From assembly GCA_022605405.1 (NCBI GenBank), contig JABYQQ010000027.1:248001-312000 (forward strand): a DNA stretch of 64,000 nt. The letters run 5' to 3'. The notes beneath the pieces are model-generated. The model was not told the DNA's origin. It did not search any database and was given only the letters and a program-made list of their open reading frames with translations. The position numbers and the translations under genes are program-made. This DNA is from Earliella scabrosa. Its lineage: Eukaryota > Basidiomycota > Agaricomycetes > Polyporales > Polyporaceae. Below are positions 11,936 to 22,279 of this stretch, one piece after another; the first letter of the stretch is position 1; the number at the start of each line of letters is the position of its first letter.

Positions 11936-13379
11936 TCAGGACGAGCCAAAGGAATGATCTGGACTCTCTAGTGCGACGGTGACATCCGTCAAGTCTGATG
12001 AGAAATGCGTCGTAAGTATACCACCTCCTGTGAATTGTCCATGACGACGCCTGCTTCCCCCGAGACTGCCGAGATCGAGGAGGAAGCGAGAAATGAGTAT
12101 CGAGCTGAGTCTGAAAATGAGAAAGGCATGTCACTATAAGACCACACCCAAAGCATCGGACATGAGATACACACGCGTCTCTGAAGCCTGCAAGGCACTG
12201 GCCGACTATCAAACTCTTCTCCGTCCGCTATCAGTCCCAAAATCAATTGGTTCCAGCAGCTTTATGTTGAGATATGCTCACCGCTATAGTTAATCCCATG
12301 ATCGCAATGTTTAATACCAACGGCGTACTAAGAATGAATTATGCTGAGTCCCAGTCACCGCATCTTCTGGCATTGTCCGAATCTCACCTGAAGCACGTTA
12401 TTCCTGACGTTTAAATTTTGGACTGTCAGCTTTGGATAGTAAATATACAGTCTCAACGAATTGTACCCACCGTAGCTGAAAACTAACCGAGTAATGGGTC
12501 GCACATTGGGGCTGGGGCCGATGCCAGTGGAAGAGCTTATACGTAGAGGCCGACAAATCCTGATTAAAGTAGCCACCAAAACAATTGATTCTCCGAGGAG
12601 GGTTGTAGCGCGAGAGAACCATAGGACTGCTCCTCGTGTGAGGCCAAGGCCTGAACAGGCGGATGGGAGGGAGAACTTACTGTGTCGTGAATTAGGCACG
12701 ACATCAGCCATAGTCTCAGAGCAAGAATAACCAGCTCAGAATGTCTTTAGACTCACCGTGCGTTGAGTGGAATAAGCGGTGCGAGTGTCTGCGTGCAATT
12801 GTAGGGGTAGGGTTCGTTGATGAATCTGGTACTTGTGTATTGAAACTGGAGCGCCTGGGAAGTCAAAAAGTGCACTGTTTCTTGCGAGTCGACCCACAAT
12901 GTCTGGTACGAGGTATGTAGCGTTGAGGACTACCACAGCTATTGCAAGGGGCATGCATCGATTTGACAGAGCATATACGCGGATCCCGGAAAAGACTGTG
13001 GTGTGAGAGATCAGTCGGAAGAACTAACAATGTAACAGAACAAATTACCGGCCCATGCCAAATAAGGGAGAAGAGTACATATTGACTCCATTACACTGAG
13101 GATGGTACAACTGCAAGCGAGACTGAGAACGCGGGAACAAGCGCGTTCAAAGGTGCCGTTCAACATACCTCTACAAGAACGTTAATATTGACCTACTAAA
13201 ATACCAGCAATGACGTACCTTGTCGCTCACTGGATACAAGAGAACTATGGCCGGTACGAACGCTGCTACTTCCACATAGCGATTGACGAAGTATAGCACT
13301 CCGAATATACTTAGCTTGCGACGCCACAGAAGCTCTACTTCCTTAGTGAAGGTGAGAGAAAAGTCGTACACTAACATCG
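11936..13379 (-). CDS. DUF6533 membrane protein, array copy 4 (N-terminal exons unresolved)
   Basis: The supported part starts with the exon carrying MLVYDFSLTFTKEVELLWRRK and YPVSDK (13219-13379), then a 2-nt exon at 13169-13170, CTILSVMESICTLLPYLAWA (exon ending 13110), an exon with VFSGIRVYALSNRCMPLAIA and YLVPDIV (near 12900-13000), a short FSLPSACS exon near 12690, the helix LWFSRATTLLGESIVLVA (near 12600) and a final exon LISRFLLDLGSLGG ending at 11936. The two small 5' exons seen in copies 1-3, 5 and 6 are not clean here. A candidate first exon lies in the open stretch 13693-13902 (ending WRYTK before a GTGAGT donor), but no matching 35 nt second exon was found. The gene may be 5'-damaged. 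Confidence 0.55.
13169..13170 (-). other. Inferred 2-nt micro-exon (AG) of DUF6533 copy 4
   Basis: Minus strand reads ...cttgtag|AG|gtatgttg.... Flanking introns are 13171-13218 (48 nt) and 13111-13168 (58 nt). It completes AGT (Ser) before CTILSVME. It is the only copy with AG rather than AC. Confidence 0.5.
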
Positions 13380-14526
13380 CTGTACACCGTGTATCAGATT
13401 TGCATAGAGCATAGACCCATGATGACCGTAGCTCCATACTTGCGCTGGTCAGAGTGCATATACTAAAGATGTCCCTAACCCGAGCCCTTTCAGCACGTCG
13501 GCTAACAGAGACACATGAGCAACCTACTGATATATCACCACTTGGAGAATAGGACTCGATGACATGATGTGGAGTGGAGCTAGTGGTGTAGACGAGTCGG
13601 GTAACTATGACGAGCAGCCTGAGTCGAGCATACCCATACATATATGTATATATACCTCGTGTTCTCAACGCGATCTCAGTTTACGGTGGCACTCACTTGG
13701 TATAGCGCCATGAAGAATTTGTGCTCGTTGCATGGTACTTGCGCGCTGCTGGCTGTACTAGTTGTGAAGTTGGGGCCGCAGCCTCACGAGGGACAGGCAC
13801 AACCTTCAGCGAGCGTGCCTGCAATTGTTCGATATAATCTTCGAAGCGCACGACTCGAGTCGAGCGCCAGGGGGAACCCGCTGAATTAGTTCCCACTGGC
13901 ATAGCAAGCCAAACTTGCGCATCTCAAGTGAGGTCTTGCGTCGAGCTCTGTGATTGTTACGCAGTGCTACTAGATCCCCAGTGCATCTCAGAAGCTATTA
14001 TACATCTCCTGCAGTGCATCACGACATTGCTTTGTCGCTCGCTCGATAGTTCGTACAGGCCGCTCTTCTCTCTGTCAATAGGTAAAAGCCGATGAATGAT
14101 GCACGGAAGTGCAAGCGTCTCCGATGTTAGATATTCCTCATGGGGTACTTACAATGCGAAGTGATGCAGTCACTCTGATGGTGTCATGATACCGAGCTAT
14201 TATTGTAGCTCTCGCATCGCCACCCGCTCAGGAAGCAACCGACCACATGCTCGAAGCATAGAAGGGCCGCTGCAAGGGTTTCACCTCACATTCCGCAGTC
14301 AGGGCCCAATGGATGTCAGAACTGAGGTCTGCCCCAAATCAAACCTTCGTGCCGCAGGCTGTGTAGAGCAACATAGTCATGGACACCCGAACGGACTGGC
14401 GGCCGAAAGACATTGAGTTCTGGTCTGACATGCTCATGGAAATAGGCGAGTAAAGAGCACTACAATACAAGTCTAGAGAAGTAAAAATACAGCTTGGGAG
14501 TGGTTTAATTGCACTGTATCCGCGGC
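13380..14526. other. Region between DUF6533 copies 4 and 5
   Basis: Contains the possible 5' end of copy 4 (open stretch 13693-13902, minus). Otherwise no recognisable gene, RNA or repeat. Confidence 0.35.
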
Positions 14527-16137
14527 TCAGCTGGAACGCTCTCCCACGGAGTCGAGACTCAAGTCCAAAGTGTAGGTGACGCCCGAGAGTTCTGAGGCGA
14601 AGTGTGTTGTGAGCACACTTTCTGACGTCCCCGAACTGATGTCTGTCCTGAGTCTCCCGATATCCAGCAGAAACCGCGAGATGAGAATCGAGCTCAGCCT
14701 GTGGAGGAGATCGAGTCAGTTGAGGGAAGTGCTAGATCGTCGCAGAAGACGTGACGCACGAGTCCCTGAAGCAGGCGAGACACTGTCCGATGAGCAGGCT
14801 CGTTGGTGTTCCCTGTGTACGACGTTATGAGTCTGTCGCACTGTGATGTCACGAGAAACTGTGAGTACCTTTAGTGCCATTGCGGTCATCACGACGTTGA
14901 AGGCCAATGGAATACTAGAGACACAGTTAGCGCCATACTGAGCACGAGCAATGTACGAAGCTCGCCTGAAACACGCGATACCTGCGACCAGTGACCCATC
15001 AACATGAGTAGTCTTACATAACATGTAAAAGACATAGGCGCACCATTGCTGAGTATCACGTCAGTGATGTAGCGGGATGCGGCGCACCCAAGCGGAGACC
15101 TTGACCGCGCGGGATAGGTTTTCCTCAGGGTCACCAGTATCACGATAGACTCTCCAATCAGGGTCCCTATACGAGATAGCCACAGTACTGCGGTTCTCGG
15201 CTATCAGTCCTGCATAACATGATGAAGTTGAGTGTTGACTGACTGGAGGCGTGAGATCGTCAGTGGAAGACATACTCAGACAAACGAAATCGACCCACGT
15301 ACCACGACAGAAATACTGGTCCTAAGTCGTACGACTGACTGCAGTGAGGTGGGTTGACGAATGTCCTGTGCGTGTACTCGTACTGCGGCAAGCATCTTCA
15401 ACTTTCAATGCGTTTATTATCAAGTTCATGCTAAAATGCTCACCATGTCCGGGATAACATATGTTGCGGTGAGAATGGTCGCGATCGCGGCGAGTATCGT
15501 GTTACGATCCGTCAACGCGTACACTCGGAATCCTGCAAAGACTGTCAAGGCGAGTTAGTATAGCGCCAGAGACGAACAGCGAGGTGGGACTCACATGCCC
15601 AAGAGAAGTACGGGAGTAGAGTACACATCGCTTCCATCACAGTCCAAGGGACGCAGCTTCAGGACATCAACTTCAGTGTCTCCGAAGGAACGCATCATAC
15701 GGATTGACCTACGGCTGACATGAAGATTAGCGTGACATCCCGAGACCGTCTGAGTCGTGACGGTGCAAGTGAAACGCACCATATTGCTTCGGGGAAACAT
15801 AAGTACCAGCCCAGAGATATACGCGGCGACCTCCATGTATCGGGTCACGACGTATAGCGTACTGATGATGCTGAGTCTCTGACGCCAGAGCAACAGTACC
15901 TCGGCGTCGAATGTTAGCACGATGTCGTATACTAGTAATGCTATCTGGAGGTTAGATACTTATAGTAGTGGAAGGGGTGTGTAACGATCTACCTCCCGTG
16001 GCCAGTGTGCAATATCGGTACGCCAGACTTAGAAATCGTGAACAGTATGAGCTGTAGCAAGCTCTCGCAAGTTGCTGAACGTACTCGAACGCGAATGTTT
16101 GGATCAATTGAGCGTCATCGTCAGCTTGAGAGGACAT
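14527..16137 (-). CDS. DUF6533 membrane protein, array copy 5
   Basis: Start at 16137 (MSSQADDDAQLIQTFAF). The second exon is again exactly 35 nt and encodes LAYRYCTLATGG. Exon 3 has ALLVYDIVLTFDAEVLLLWR and TRYMEVAAYISG, ending before the GTGCGT donor at 15779. The next recognisable block, CVPWTVMEAMCTLLPYFSWA (exon ending ~15656), again needs two bases mod 3. Here the best candidate is an 8-nt exon at 15701-15708 rather than 2 nt. Further exons give FAGFRVYALTDRNTILAAIA and an LWLSRIGTLIGESIVILV helix (near 15150). The last exon has ILISRFLLDIGRLRTD and ends at 14527. It is the most upstream copy of the array and is followed by 1.3 kb without a gene. Confidence 0.68.
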
Positions 16138-17443
16138 GTTGTATAGGTGCTGGTAATGAAGGACACCTCAGAAAGCCAACGAGGTTTATGTACTGGGAAG
16201 GGAGATGCAGACCCCTGCACAGTTTGAGTTTGTCAGCGCTCATGAAGCAGCAAATTTGTGGCATGAGGTTTAACTTCCGGTAATTGACCCTATACCGAGA
16301 CAGTGATGCACCCCTCCTGTCATTATTCCAAGACTGGGGGACTGACAGGGAGAATGGTTGATTCCGGTGCGCGCTGCTCCTGTGTTCCTGTGCTCTGTAC
16401 TGTTGATAACGCCCTTTCTGCGCCGAGAACTTCTGCTAGCTAGAAAGATTTAGACTCACCCTTCGAGGAGCCTCGGATCTAGGCGAGGAGGGAAGTCAGG
16501 GTCATGCTCACCAGTTACTGTGTTGGTACCTCCGACATCAGTCACTTCCGGTCTGGAAGCTAAGTGTAGAAGTGTCTGGGGCAGTGCGGCAAGACCAGTC
16601 TCCATCTTCCTCTGGAGTAAAATGAACGGTGAGCATGCGGAGAAGTGATGAATGAACTCTGAACCACAGTCCGAGTGCCACTACGCCGCACTTGCGCTTG
16701 TGGCGCAGAAATAATCCCACACAGCGGGTTCGTATGGCTCTGCATGTTGCAGCGGCCTGTCCTCTAATGAGATGACGCCGGTGCCGTTAAGTATCGGAGA
16801 TCGCCATGCCGAAAGTTTTCGAGGCGGTTCGCTGTATCACTACACATGCCAGGAGAAGATGTCTCACACTCTCGCAGACCATAGCAGGCAGCCTTGGGAA
16901 TAGTGCTGGAGGCGCATGGAGGGTGGTGGATTGATGAACGGAAGTTGGCAGCTCGGACCTCGGACGCGTGCCACAACTTAAAAGGTGTCTGTTGATCCTT
17001 GTTTGCGTGACTGCCATACAAGGCACTCAACGCCGACGCCGCGATGGGCGTCTGTCTTGCCACAACCTTTGCTGCCAACCTGCGGGGCCACCCGTCCTGT
17101 CTCCGGAGCTCAGCCCAGAGCTAGGGAGATTTCAGTACGTTTCAATCCGCAGAAGATGCATTGATCACGCTGAGCCTCTTCGAAACTGTCCAGGTGCTCG
17201 AGTATGCATGTTGCGGCTGTGTGTAAACCGGTCGATAGACGGTTGGCCCGACCATGACTTGTGGATGCAGACAGTGAACATCCGAAGTGTATAGCAGTAT
17301 ACATCAGGTGTAGAGGCAATGTGGGTGTCCGATTGAAGTTGCGCAACTAATGGTACATTGGGACGATGCTAATCGAAAGCGCAGAGCAGAATCAAGATAA
17401 CAAGAAGCAACTGCTAAATCACGACCTAGGCAAGTGCGACCCT
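16138..17443. other. Gene-free stretch between DUF6533 array and Hsp20
   Basis: 1.3 kb in which I find no supported gene. Open frames such as 16764-17078 (minus) have no family features. It would contain the copy 5 promoter and the Hsp20 3' region. Confidence 0.4.
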
Positions 17444-18024
17444 TCACGCGATGGAAATCTTTTGCGGGAGCTGCTGGGGCGTTTGCCGTGGGTACGTCAC
17501 GGTCAGAACGCCGTTCTCCATCGATGCCTTGACCTCCTCAGGCTGCAGATCACAACAGTCAGTCTCAAAATCGGATGACGAGCCTCAATGACGACCACAT
17601 ACCTTGATACCCTCGGGGACAGGCAGCAAGCGCGAGAATCGACCGAAGCGCCGCTCGCGCACGACGTATCCTTTCTCGTCCCGGTCCGACTCGAACTTGG
17701 ACTCGCCCGAGACGGTGAGGACGTTGTTCCGCATGTCGATGTTGACGTCCTGCTTGTTGATGCCAGGGAGCTCGAACGTCGCGGTCACGAGGTTCTTCTC
17801 CTTATCTTCGTGAACATCAACTCTGTCGGAGAACGATCAGCACTTACGCTGGTGCAAGGGAAAGGTGATGCGCCGACTTACCTCGGGCGCAGGACACGAG
17901 GCGCGTTGTTGGTGGACTGGCGCTGGACCTGCGAGCCGCCGTGCGTGTGGCGATCAAAGGCCTCGTCAAACATGCGGTCGAACTCGGAGAAGAAAGAGTC
18001 GTTGAAAAGGTTGACGAGCGACAT
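17444..18024 (-). CDS. Small heat-shock protein (Hsp20/alpha-crystallin), copy 1
   Basis: Cytosolic chaperone that holds unfolding proteins. Three exons: 17882-18024, 17603-17822 and 17444-17542, giving 153 residues, with introns of 59 and 60 nt. It starts MSLVNLFNDSFFSEFDRMFD. The alpha-crystallin domain covers about residues 50-150: TATFELPGINKQDVNIDMRN, the NVLTVSGESKFES strand, RRFGRFSR and the signature MENGVLTVTYPR. A C-terminal I-x-I/V-like tail (KISIA) is present. 153 residues is normal for fungal Hsp16-17. A TATA-like box at 18112-18120 and heat-shock-element-like repeats at 18141 and 18236 suggest HSF control. Exon lengths (143/220/99) are identical to the copy at 27.5 kb, which lies in opposite orientation. 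Confidence 0.93.
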
Positions 18025-18111
18025 CGTGGAGGAGAGTGTTGTGGTAGGTGTGTTGAGTACGGGTATTCGATGTGGGTTGTTGATCTGAGTTCTGCTGCGT
18101 ACGAGGTGAGC

Positions 18112-18120
18112 CCTTTTATC
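18112..18120 (-). promoter_or_regulatory. TATA-like box of Hsp20 copy 1
   Basis: Reads GATAAAAGG on the minus strand, ~90 bp upstream of the ATG. The other Hsp20 copy has the same GGATAAAAGG at 27378-27387, ~105 bp upstream of its ATG. Confidence 0.55.
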
Positions 18121-18140
18121 CTCCACCCCACCTGCCGCCC

Positions 18141-18153
18141 GAAACTTCCCGGA
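18141..18153 (-). promoter_or_regulatory. Heat-shock element (GAAnnTTCnnGGA)
   Basis: GAAACTTCCCGGA gives inverted GAA/TTC units at 5-base spacing plus an imperfect third unit, ~120 bp upstream of the Hsp20 ATG and just upstream of the TATA-like box. This fits HSF binding; consensus match only. Confidence 0.5.
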
Positions 18154-18235
18154 GGTATCCAGAACTGACTGCATTGCGTCAAGGCATGGGCGGAGAAAAG
18201 ACGAGAAACATCCAGAATAGACGCCCAGCGGTGAG

Positions 18236-18243
18236 TTCTGGAA
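18236..18243 (-). promoter_or_regulatory. Second heat-shock element (TTCTGGAA)
   Basis: A perfect TTCnnGAA dyad about 215 bp upstream of the Hsp20 copy 1 start. Together with the element at 18141 it makes a plausible HSF-responsive promoter. Confidence 0.45.
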
Positions 18244-18927
18244 ATGGAAGGACTGTAAACAACGGTCAACAGAGGCGACGCACCTGCGTCACGGTGTTCA
18301 CTGTTCGAGAGCGAGGTGAGACTGCGAATCGTACAGCGCGTACCTCAAGTCGTCCCAGACATGTCCTGGACGTTGGTTCATCCGTCCGAGACAATCGACG
18401 GTCCTTGAACACGGCGGAGTCTCCCGCGAGCGCTGAATGTGCCAGGGTATATGTGATGAGGTGAGTTATGTGGATTCTCAGAAGGGCAACATGGTCGCCC
18501 CAGGAACCTGCCTTGACTACAAATCTTCGCACCGTCATCAAGGGATGTCGGAGGCGAACGCTCGACTCGGGCGACTCGGAGCAGTGCAGTGGTCTGAGGT
18601 ACGATCCGCCATCTATAGAAGTCTTCGAGAGGGTGCAGCGCTACATCGTGGCCACTTGCCAAACAGACGCGGACGCAGAAGATGTCCGCATTGCGCGCCT
18701 CGCATACAAAGTGCGCCATACAGCCGAACGAAACGGAGACACGCACGACGCTCGAGCATGCTGCAGCCCGCCCATGTCGTATGGAACGCGCGCGGCACGA
18801 TGGAGTCTCGCAGGACGCCTAAGCAGTGACTGTTGGATCTAGAAGTACAAGGACGAGGTGAGTATCCATGACAGACCATCATGTCTGCACCGCACGCACC
18901 TGATCCGGAATCACGGGCGTAGCAAGC
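18244..18927. other. Intergenic between Hsp20 and membrane gene
   Basis: About 0.7 kb. It contains open frames on both strands (for example 18468-18842, plus) but none with family features or convincing splicing. No gene called. Confidence 0.35.
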
Positions 18928-20227
18928 CTATCCGACTGGCCTCTGCATCTCCACGTCGCAATGCACACCTTGCAGCGCCACCCCTCCCATCGAGCAGGAA
19001 TTGCGCCCGTCTCCCGGTTCCTCGATCGGGCTCGGAGAGGCGAAGCGCGGCGACTCCTCGCCTCCACGCGTCTGCCCAGCAGGCTCCTTCGTGCTCGTGG
19101 ACCATATCGTCGCGAGCAGCACGCCGACGATCGACACGTAGTTGTTCACGACGAGCACGTACGCGCCGCGAACAAAGTCCGGGTCGCGGAACGCCAGCAC
19201 GAGCTGCACGAGGTCGAGCGCGGCGGGGAAGACAAAGTTTGAGGTCGCGATCCAGAACAGCGTCTGCACGCGATTGTAGTAGGTCGCTGTGTAGAAGATC
19301 GCGCGTCCCGCGTCGTGCTCGGTCAGCTTCCTTGTGCACAGCAGCGAGAAGCGACGAGTCGGGCGTCTGCCCTGACACGACGAAGAGGAAGAGGGATGAT
19401 GACTCACATGCGGTCCCTGCACTCTCGACGCTGTCCGTCTCCGCTCCTCCGACCGCGATCCGAATCCGGTGGGGGCAAATCGGCCCCTGGCGGAGCTTGT
19501 GCAAGAACAACGCGGACGCGTAGCTGACACAGATGGCTTGAGCGGGGCAGAACGCGCGGACCTCTGGCGCAGGAGCAGGACGCAGCCAGGAAGGAAGAGC
19601 ACTCACGTGGAGTCGAGCAGCTGGAGGAGCCACGCAATCTTCGGGAACGGCGTGTTCCACGCGTGCTGGCCTGCGTCGAACGGGCTGTACCCGTGATCGA
19701 AGACGGCGCGGGACCAGGCGGCGATGAACATGATGTCGATGATGAGGCGGAACGTCTTGATCGACGCGATTGGTGCGTAGACGATGACTCGGTAGAAGGG
19801 TGGCAGGGCGTGGAGAGGGTACACGGTGACGACTCGGACGAGAAGCACGCTGTCTGCGAGCGTAGGGATGAGGATAGTAAGGAGTGTGTAGAGCAGCAAT
19901 ATTCCGGGCCACACATCCGAGTCCATCATAATTTGCATCTGTTTCGCAACTTAGTCAGCAGGGGAGGTGTTCGTGGATCCAGGACACCCGTCGTACCTGA
20001 AGAAACATATTGACCAGCCCCAGGCCCAGCCCGAGGAGGATTAACACGACGTTGAGAATGAAGACCGGCCGTCGCCGCGTTCGGGAGGTGGAGAAGTAGA
20101 AGAGAACAGCGGAAATGGGAACGAGGGTAGAGGCGCAAGCAGTCGTAATGAGCAGCAGATTCAGGGAGGACGTGAACCACTCCGCATGATCGGTGGCACC
20201 GGGCGACACCGTAGAGGGAGAGGACAT
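18928..20227 (-). CDS. Seven-helix membrane protein, paralogue A
   Basis: Four exons: 19997-20227, 19607-19938, 19408-19523 and 18928-19286, giving ~345 residues. Intron phases are 0, 2, 1, identical to paralogue B at 23.5 kb. Order: a short polar N-terminus, helices LLLITTACASTLVPISAVLF and FILNVVLILLGLGLGLVN; helices in exon 2 (LLYTLLTILIPTLADSVLLV, IVYAPIASIKTF, IDIMFIAAW); a loop FLHKLRQG; then WIATSNFVFPAALDLVQLVL and YVLVVNNYVSIVGVLLATIW. This topology resembles fungal GPCR-like proteins, but I do not recognise a characterised family or ligand. A TATA-like TTATATGCG (20262-20270) lies ~40 bp upstream of the ATG. The C-terminal tail past the last helix is polar and diverged from paralogue B. 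Confidence 0.78.
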
Positions 20228-21195
20228 CGTTCATGCCACTAACAGTGAAAGAGGCAGCAACGCATATAAGTCAGACTGTCCCATACTGCACATCGCTGAG
20301 CGAAGGACTCACCATGCGACTGTGATCTACCCTTGCGGGCAGCAGGTGAGCACATGCATACGACAGTGTTGGAAGATTGCTCCCCGAAGAAGATTGCTAT
20401 CTCTGGTCCATGCGAGCCCTACTACCAACGTCCGCTGAGCGAATCATGGCCATGGTGGTGTAGCCGATGCTATTGAAACACGGAAGGACGTGTCAGGCAT
20501 ACCCAAAGCGACGTGATGCCCTGATTGCCTCGCAGTAGTCAGTGTCTACGACGTCGGATGCGTCATCATAAGAAGTGTGTGATTTTGGGTGTTAAAGATT
20601 TTCGAGGTACAAACGCACGACGTGCGATTCATGACGTTCTGAGGGGAACCGGTCAGGATACTGTACAAGGTGAGGCACATACCGCGCCTACGACGGCCAT
20701 GGATCAACATGATGTATAGAAGCAGGCACGCGACATGGGGTAAGTGTTGCATCTTATGATCGGAGCTCGAGCGGAGTGACCGTCTGAACCTGAGGAACAA
20801 GGTCAATGGCGTCCAACGACACCACGTTCCACTCAGAACATGAATGAGGTGACCGTACGTACCCACATATTGATGCCGAACCCGTCTTCGAAAGATTTCG
20901 CAATCGCAAGGCTGGTCTCTGATCGTGAACGTGAAGAGCCCAATCGCCAGCACGAATGTGAGTTCGGGCATTCGCATTCAAGTTTGTCGGGGAGCGTGTT
21001 AGTCACAGCAAGTCGATGGGAGAGATGCCACCTCGACAGCACATGCTCCTGTGGTTCGTCCTGCCGTACACATGGTCTTGTTAGTATGGTCCGTCATGCG
21101 CACGTGAATCAAGGGATTAAGAACGCGCCTGGAGAGGACAAGGATATCATATGTCTCTCTCACGGCGGGCACGGCCCATTTTTTGGCTGCCAGAA
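20228..21195. other. Gene-free stretch upstream of membrane gene
   Basis: Promoter of paralogue A at the left, then an open frame at 20546-20977 (minus, 143 codons) with hydrophobic and basic stretches but no family match and no clear splicing. I do not call it a gene. Confidence 0.35.
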
Positions 21196-21202
21196 ATGAC
21201 AC

Positions 21203-21241
21203 AGAAAGTTATGTGCCAGTTAACCTGGCACGTAACTTTCT
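21203..21241. repeat. Left subterminal palindrome of the foldback element
   Basis: 39 bp near-perfect palindrome, AGAAAGTTATGTGCCAG meeting CTGGCACGTAACTTTCT around a TTAAC core. The same palindrome is present at the right end. Confidence 0.8.
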
Positions 21242-21341
21242 AGCTCATTTCTGACCATCAAAGAAGTGACGTCACACCGAAATAAAGAGCCACTTACCCT
21301 TCACTCGAAAGGCCGCCTTCTCGATGTGAACAAAGCAGCCG

Positions 21342-21476
21342 CCAGATATGTTCCGATCAGATGACATTTATGGATCATCTCTGTTTGCCGGAACCAGATA
21401 TGTCACCTTACCGGAACATATCTGGACCATATCTGTTCACCCGAGCGCAGATATGTCTCCTAACCGGAACATATCT
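21342..21476. repeat. Three palindromic units in the foldback element
   Basis: Units at 21342-21373, 21394-21425 and 21448-21476. Each begins CAGATATGT and ends with its complement ACATATCTG (the first unit is degraded to ACATTTATGG), separated by ~12 bp containing TTACCGG or TAACCGG. Unit 2 is perfect over its 10 bp arms. Confidence 0.75.
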
Positions 21477-21568
21477 TGCCGCCTCGGAGAATGCGGCCTT
21501 TCGGGCACACAGTAAGTAGCCCTTTATTTCCGCGCGATGGTCACTCCTTTGACGGTCAGAAAGGAGCC

Positions 21569-21607
21569 AGAAAGTTATGTGCCAGGTTAACTGGCACGTA
21601 ACTTTCT
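21569..21607. repeat. Right subterminal palindrome of the foldback element
   Basis: 39 bp, same AGAAAGTTATGTGCCAG ... TAACTTTCT arrangement as at 21203, in the inverted terminal arm. Confidence 0.8.
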
Positions 21608-21614
21608 GTGTCAT

Positions 21615-22279
21615 ACCTGGTGCCCGACGAATTGGCTGTGCCCGCCGTGTCTACTCTTCCCTCTCCCCAGACGCCAGCATCCCGTCAATACAAACGCCAC
21701 GAGATAGGAGACGATGTCATCGGAGGGCAATGGCCGACCTGGGATTTTTGCACTACGGACTTGTGAGTGCTAGATCGAGGGTATGAGAGCCTTACGTTGG
21801 CCTTACAATCTGGAAGAGGCCTAGGGCTCGCTGAGTACTTCTCGCAAACGTAGCCATAATTGCTGCGATCACGGGAGGACCTCCGCGGTAGCTATGTCAG
21901 CAACTTCTGACCTCCTATGACCTACCTCCCCAGTCGCTCGAGGGCGAGTCAGGGACCCAACTGCGGCGGCGGGTGTCCCGACCACGGCGGAAACAGGAGG
22001 CCAATAGGGAACCGTGCAGGACGGTTAATTCCGACTCTCCCGGGATATAGCGACGACGCACATGATGCACAAGCGCATGGTTAACTCTGCGACGTTCTCA
22101 TTGGCGCACCTGGACGATCGCGAGCGATGCTACGTGCAGCGTCACGAAGATGCATGGGCTGCCGGTCAGCCGCCATAGCACACTACTTAAGCAGGCATTC
22201 CGCCGGGGGTGTTATTAGCAGGACCCCTCGCCGCTCCGTGCTCCACACTACTAGCCCCCCTCATTCACATACTGCAGCG
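21615..22279. other. Intergenic upstream of methyltransferase
   Basis: About 0.66 kb. No gene recognised. It contains the promoter of the methyltransferase gene. An in-frame upstream ATG at 22127 would add 51 residues. Confidence 0.4.

Larger units (their letters stand above)
21196..21614. mobile_element. Foldback / MITE-like element with ~150 bp inverted arms
   Basis: The ends are ATGACACAGAAAGTTA at 21196 and its reverse complement ending at 21614. The two arms stay complementary for about 150 bp, with scattered mismatches (roughly 85% by eye): both carry an AGAAAGTTA...TAACTTTCT palindrome, then CTTTCTGACC, AAATAAAG and CGAAAGGCCGC. The centre holds three ~30 bp palindromic units. Total ~419 bp with no coding capacity. 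No target-site duplication is obvious. The whole sequence can fold into a long hairpin, as in non-autonomous DNA transposons (MITE or foldback type). It lies between paralogue A and the methyltransferase gene. Confidence 0.75.

Noticed and set aside
18911..19912. 333-codon minus-strand frame
   Set aside because: Arg/His-rich alternative frame across introns and exons of the membrane paralogue A; the spliced frame gives proper helices instead.
20546..20977. Possible STE3-like pheromone receptor or third membrane paralogue
   Set aside because: Some hydrophobic stretches, but no recognisable receptor motif or exon structure matching either paralogue.
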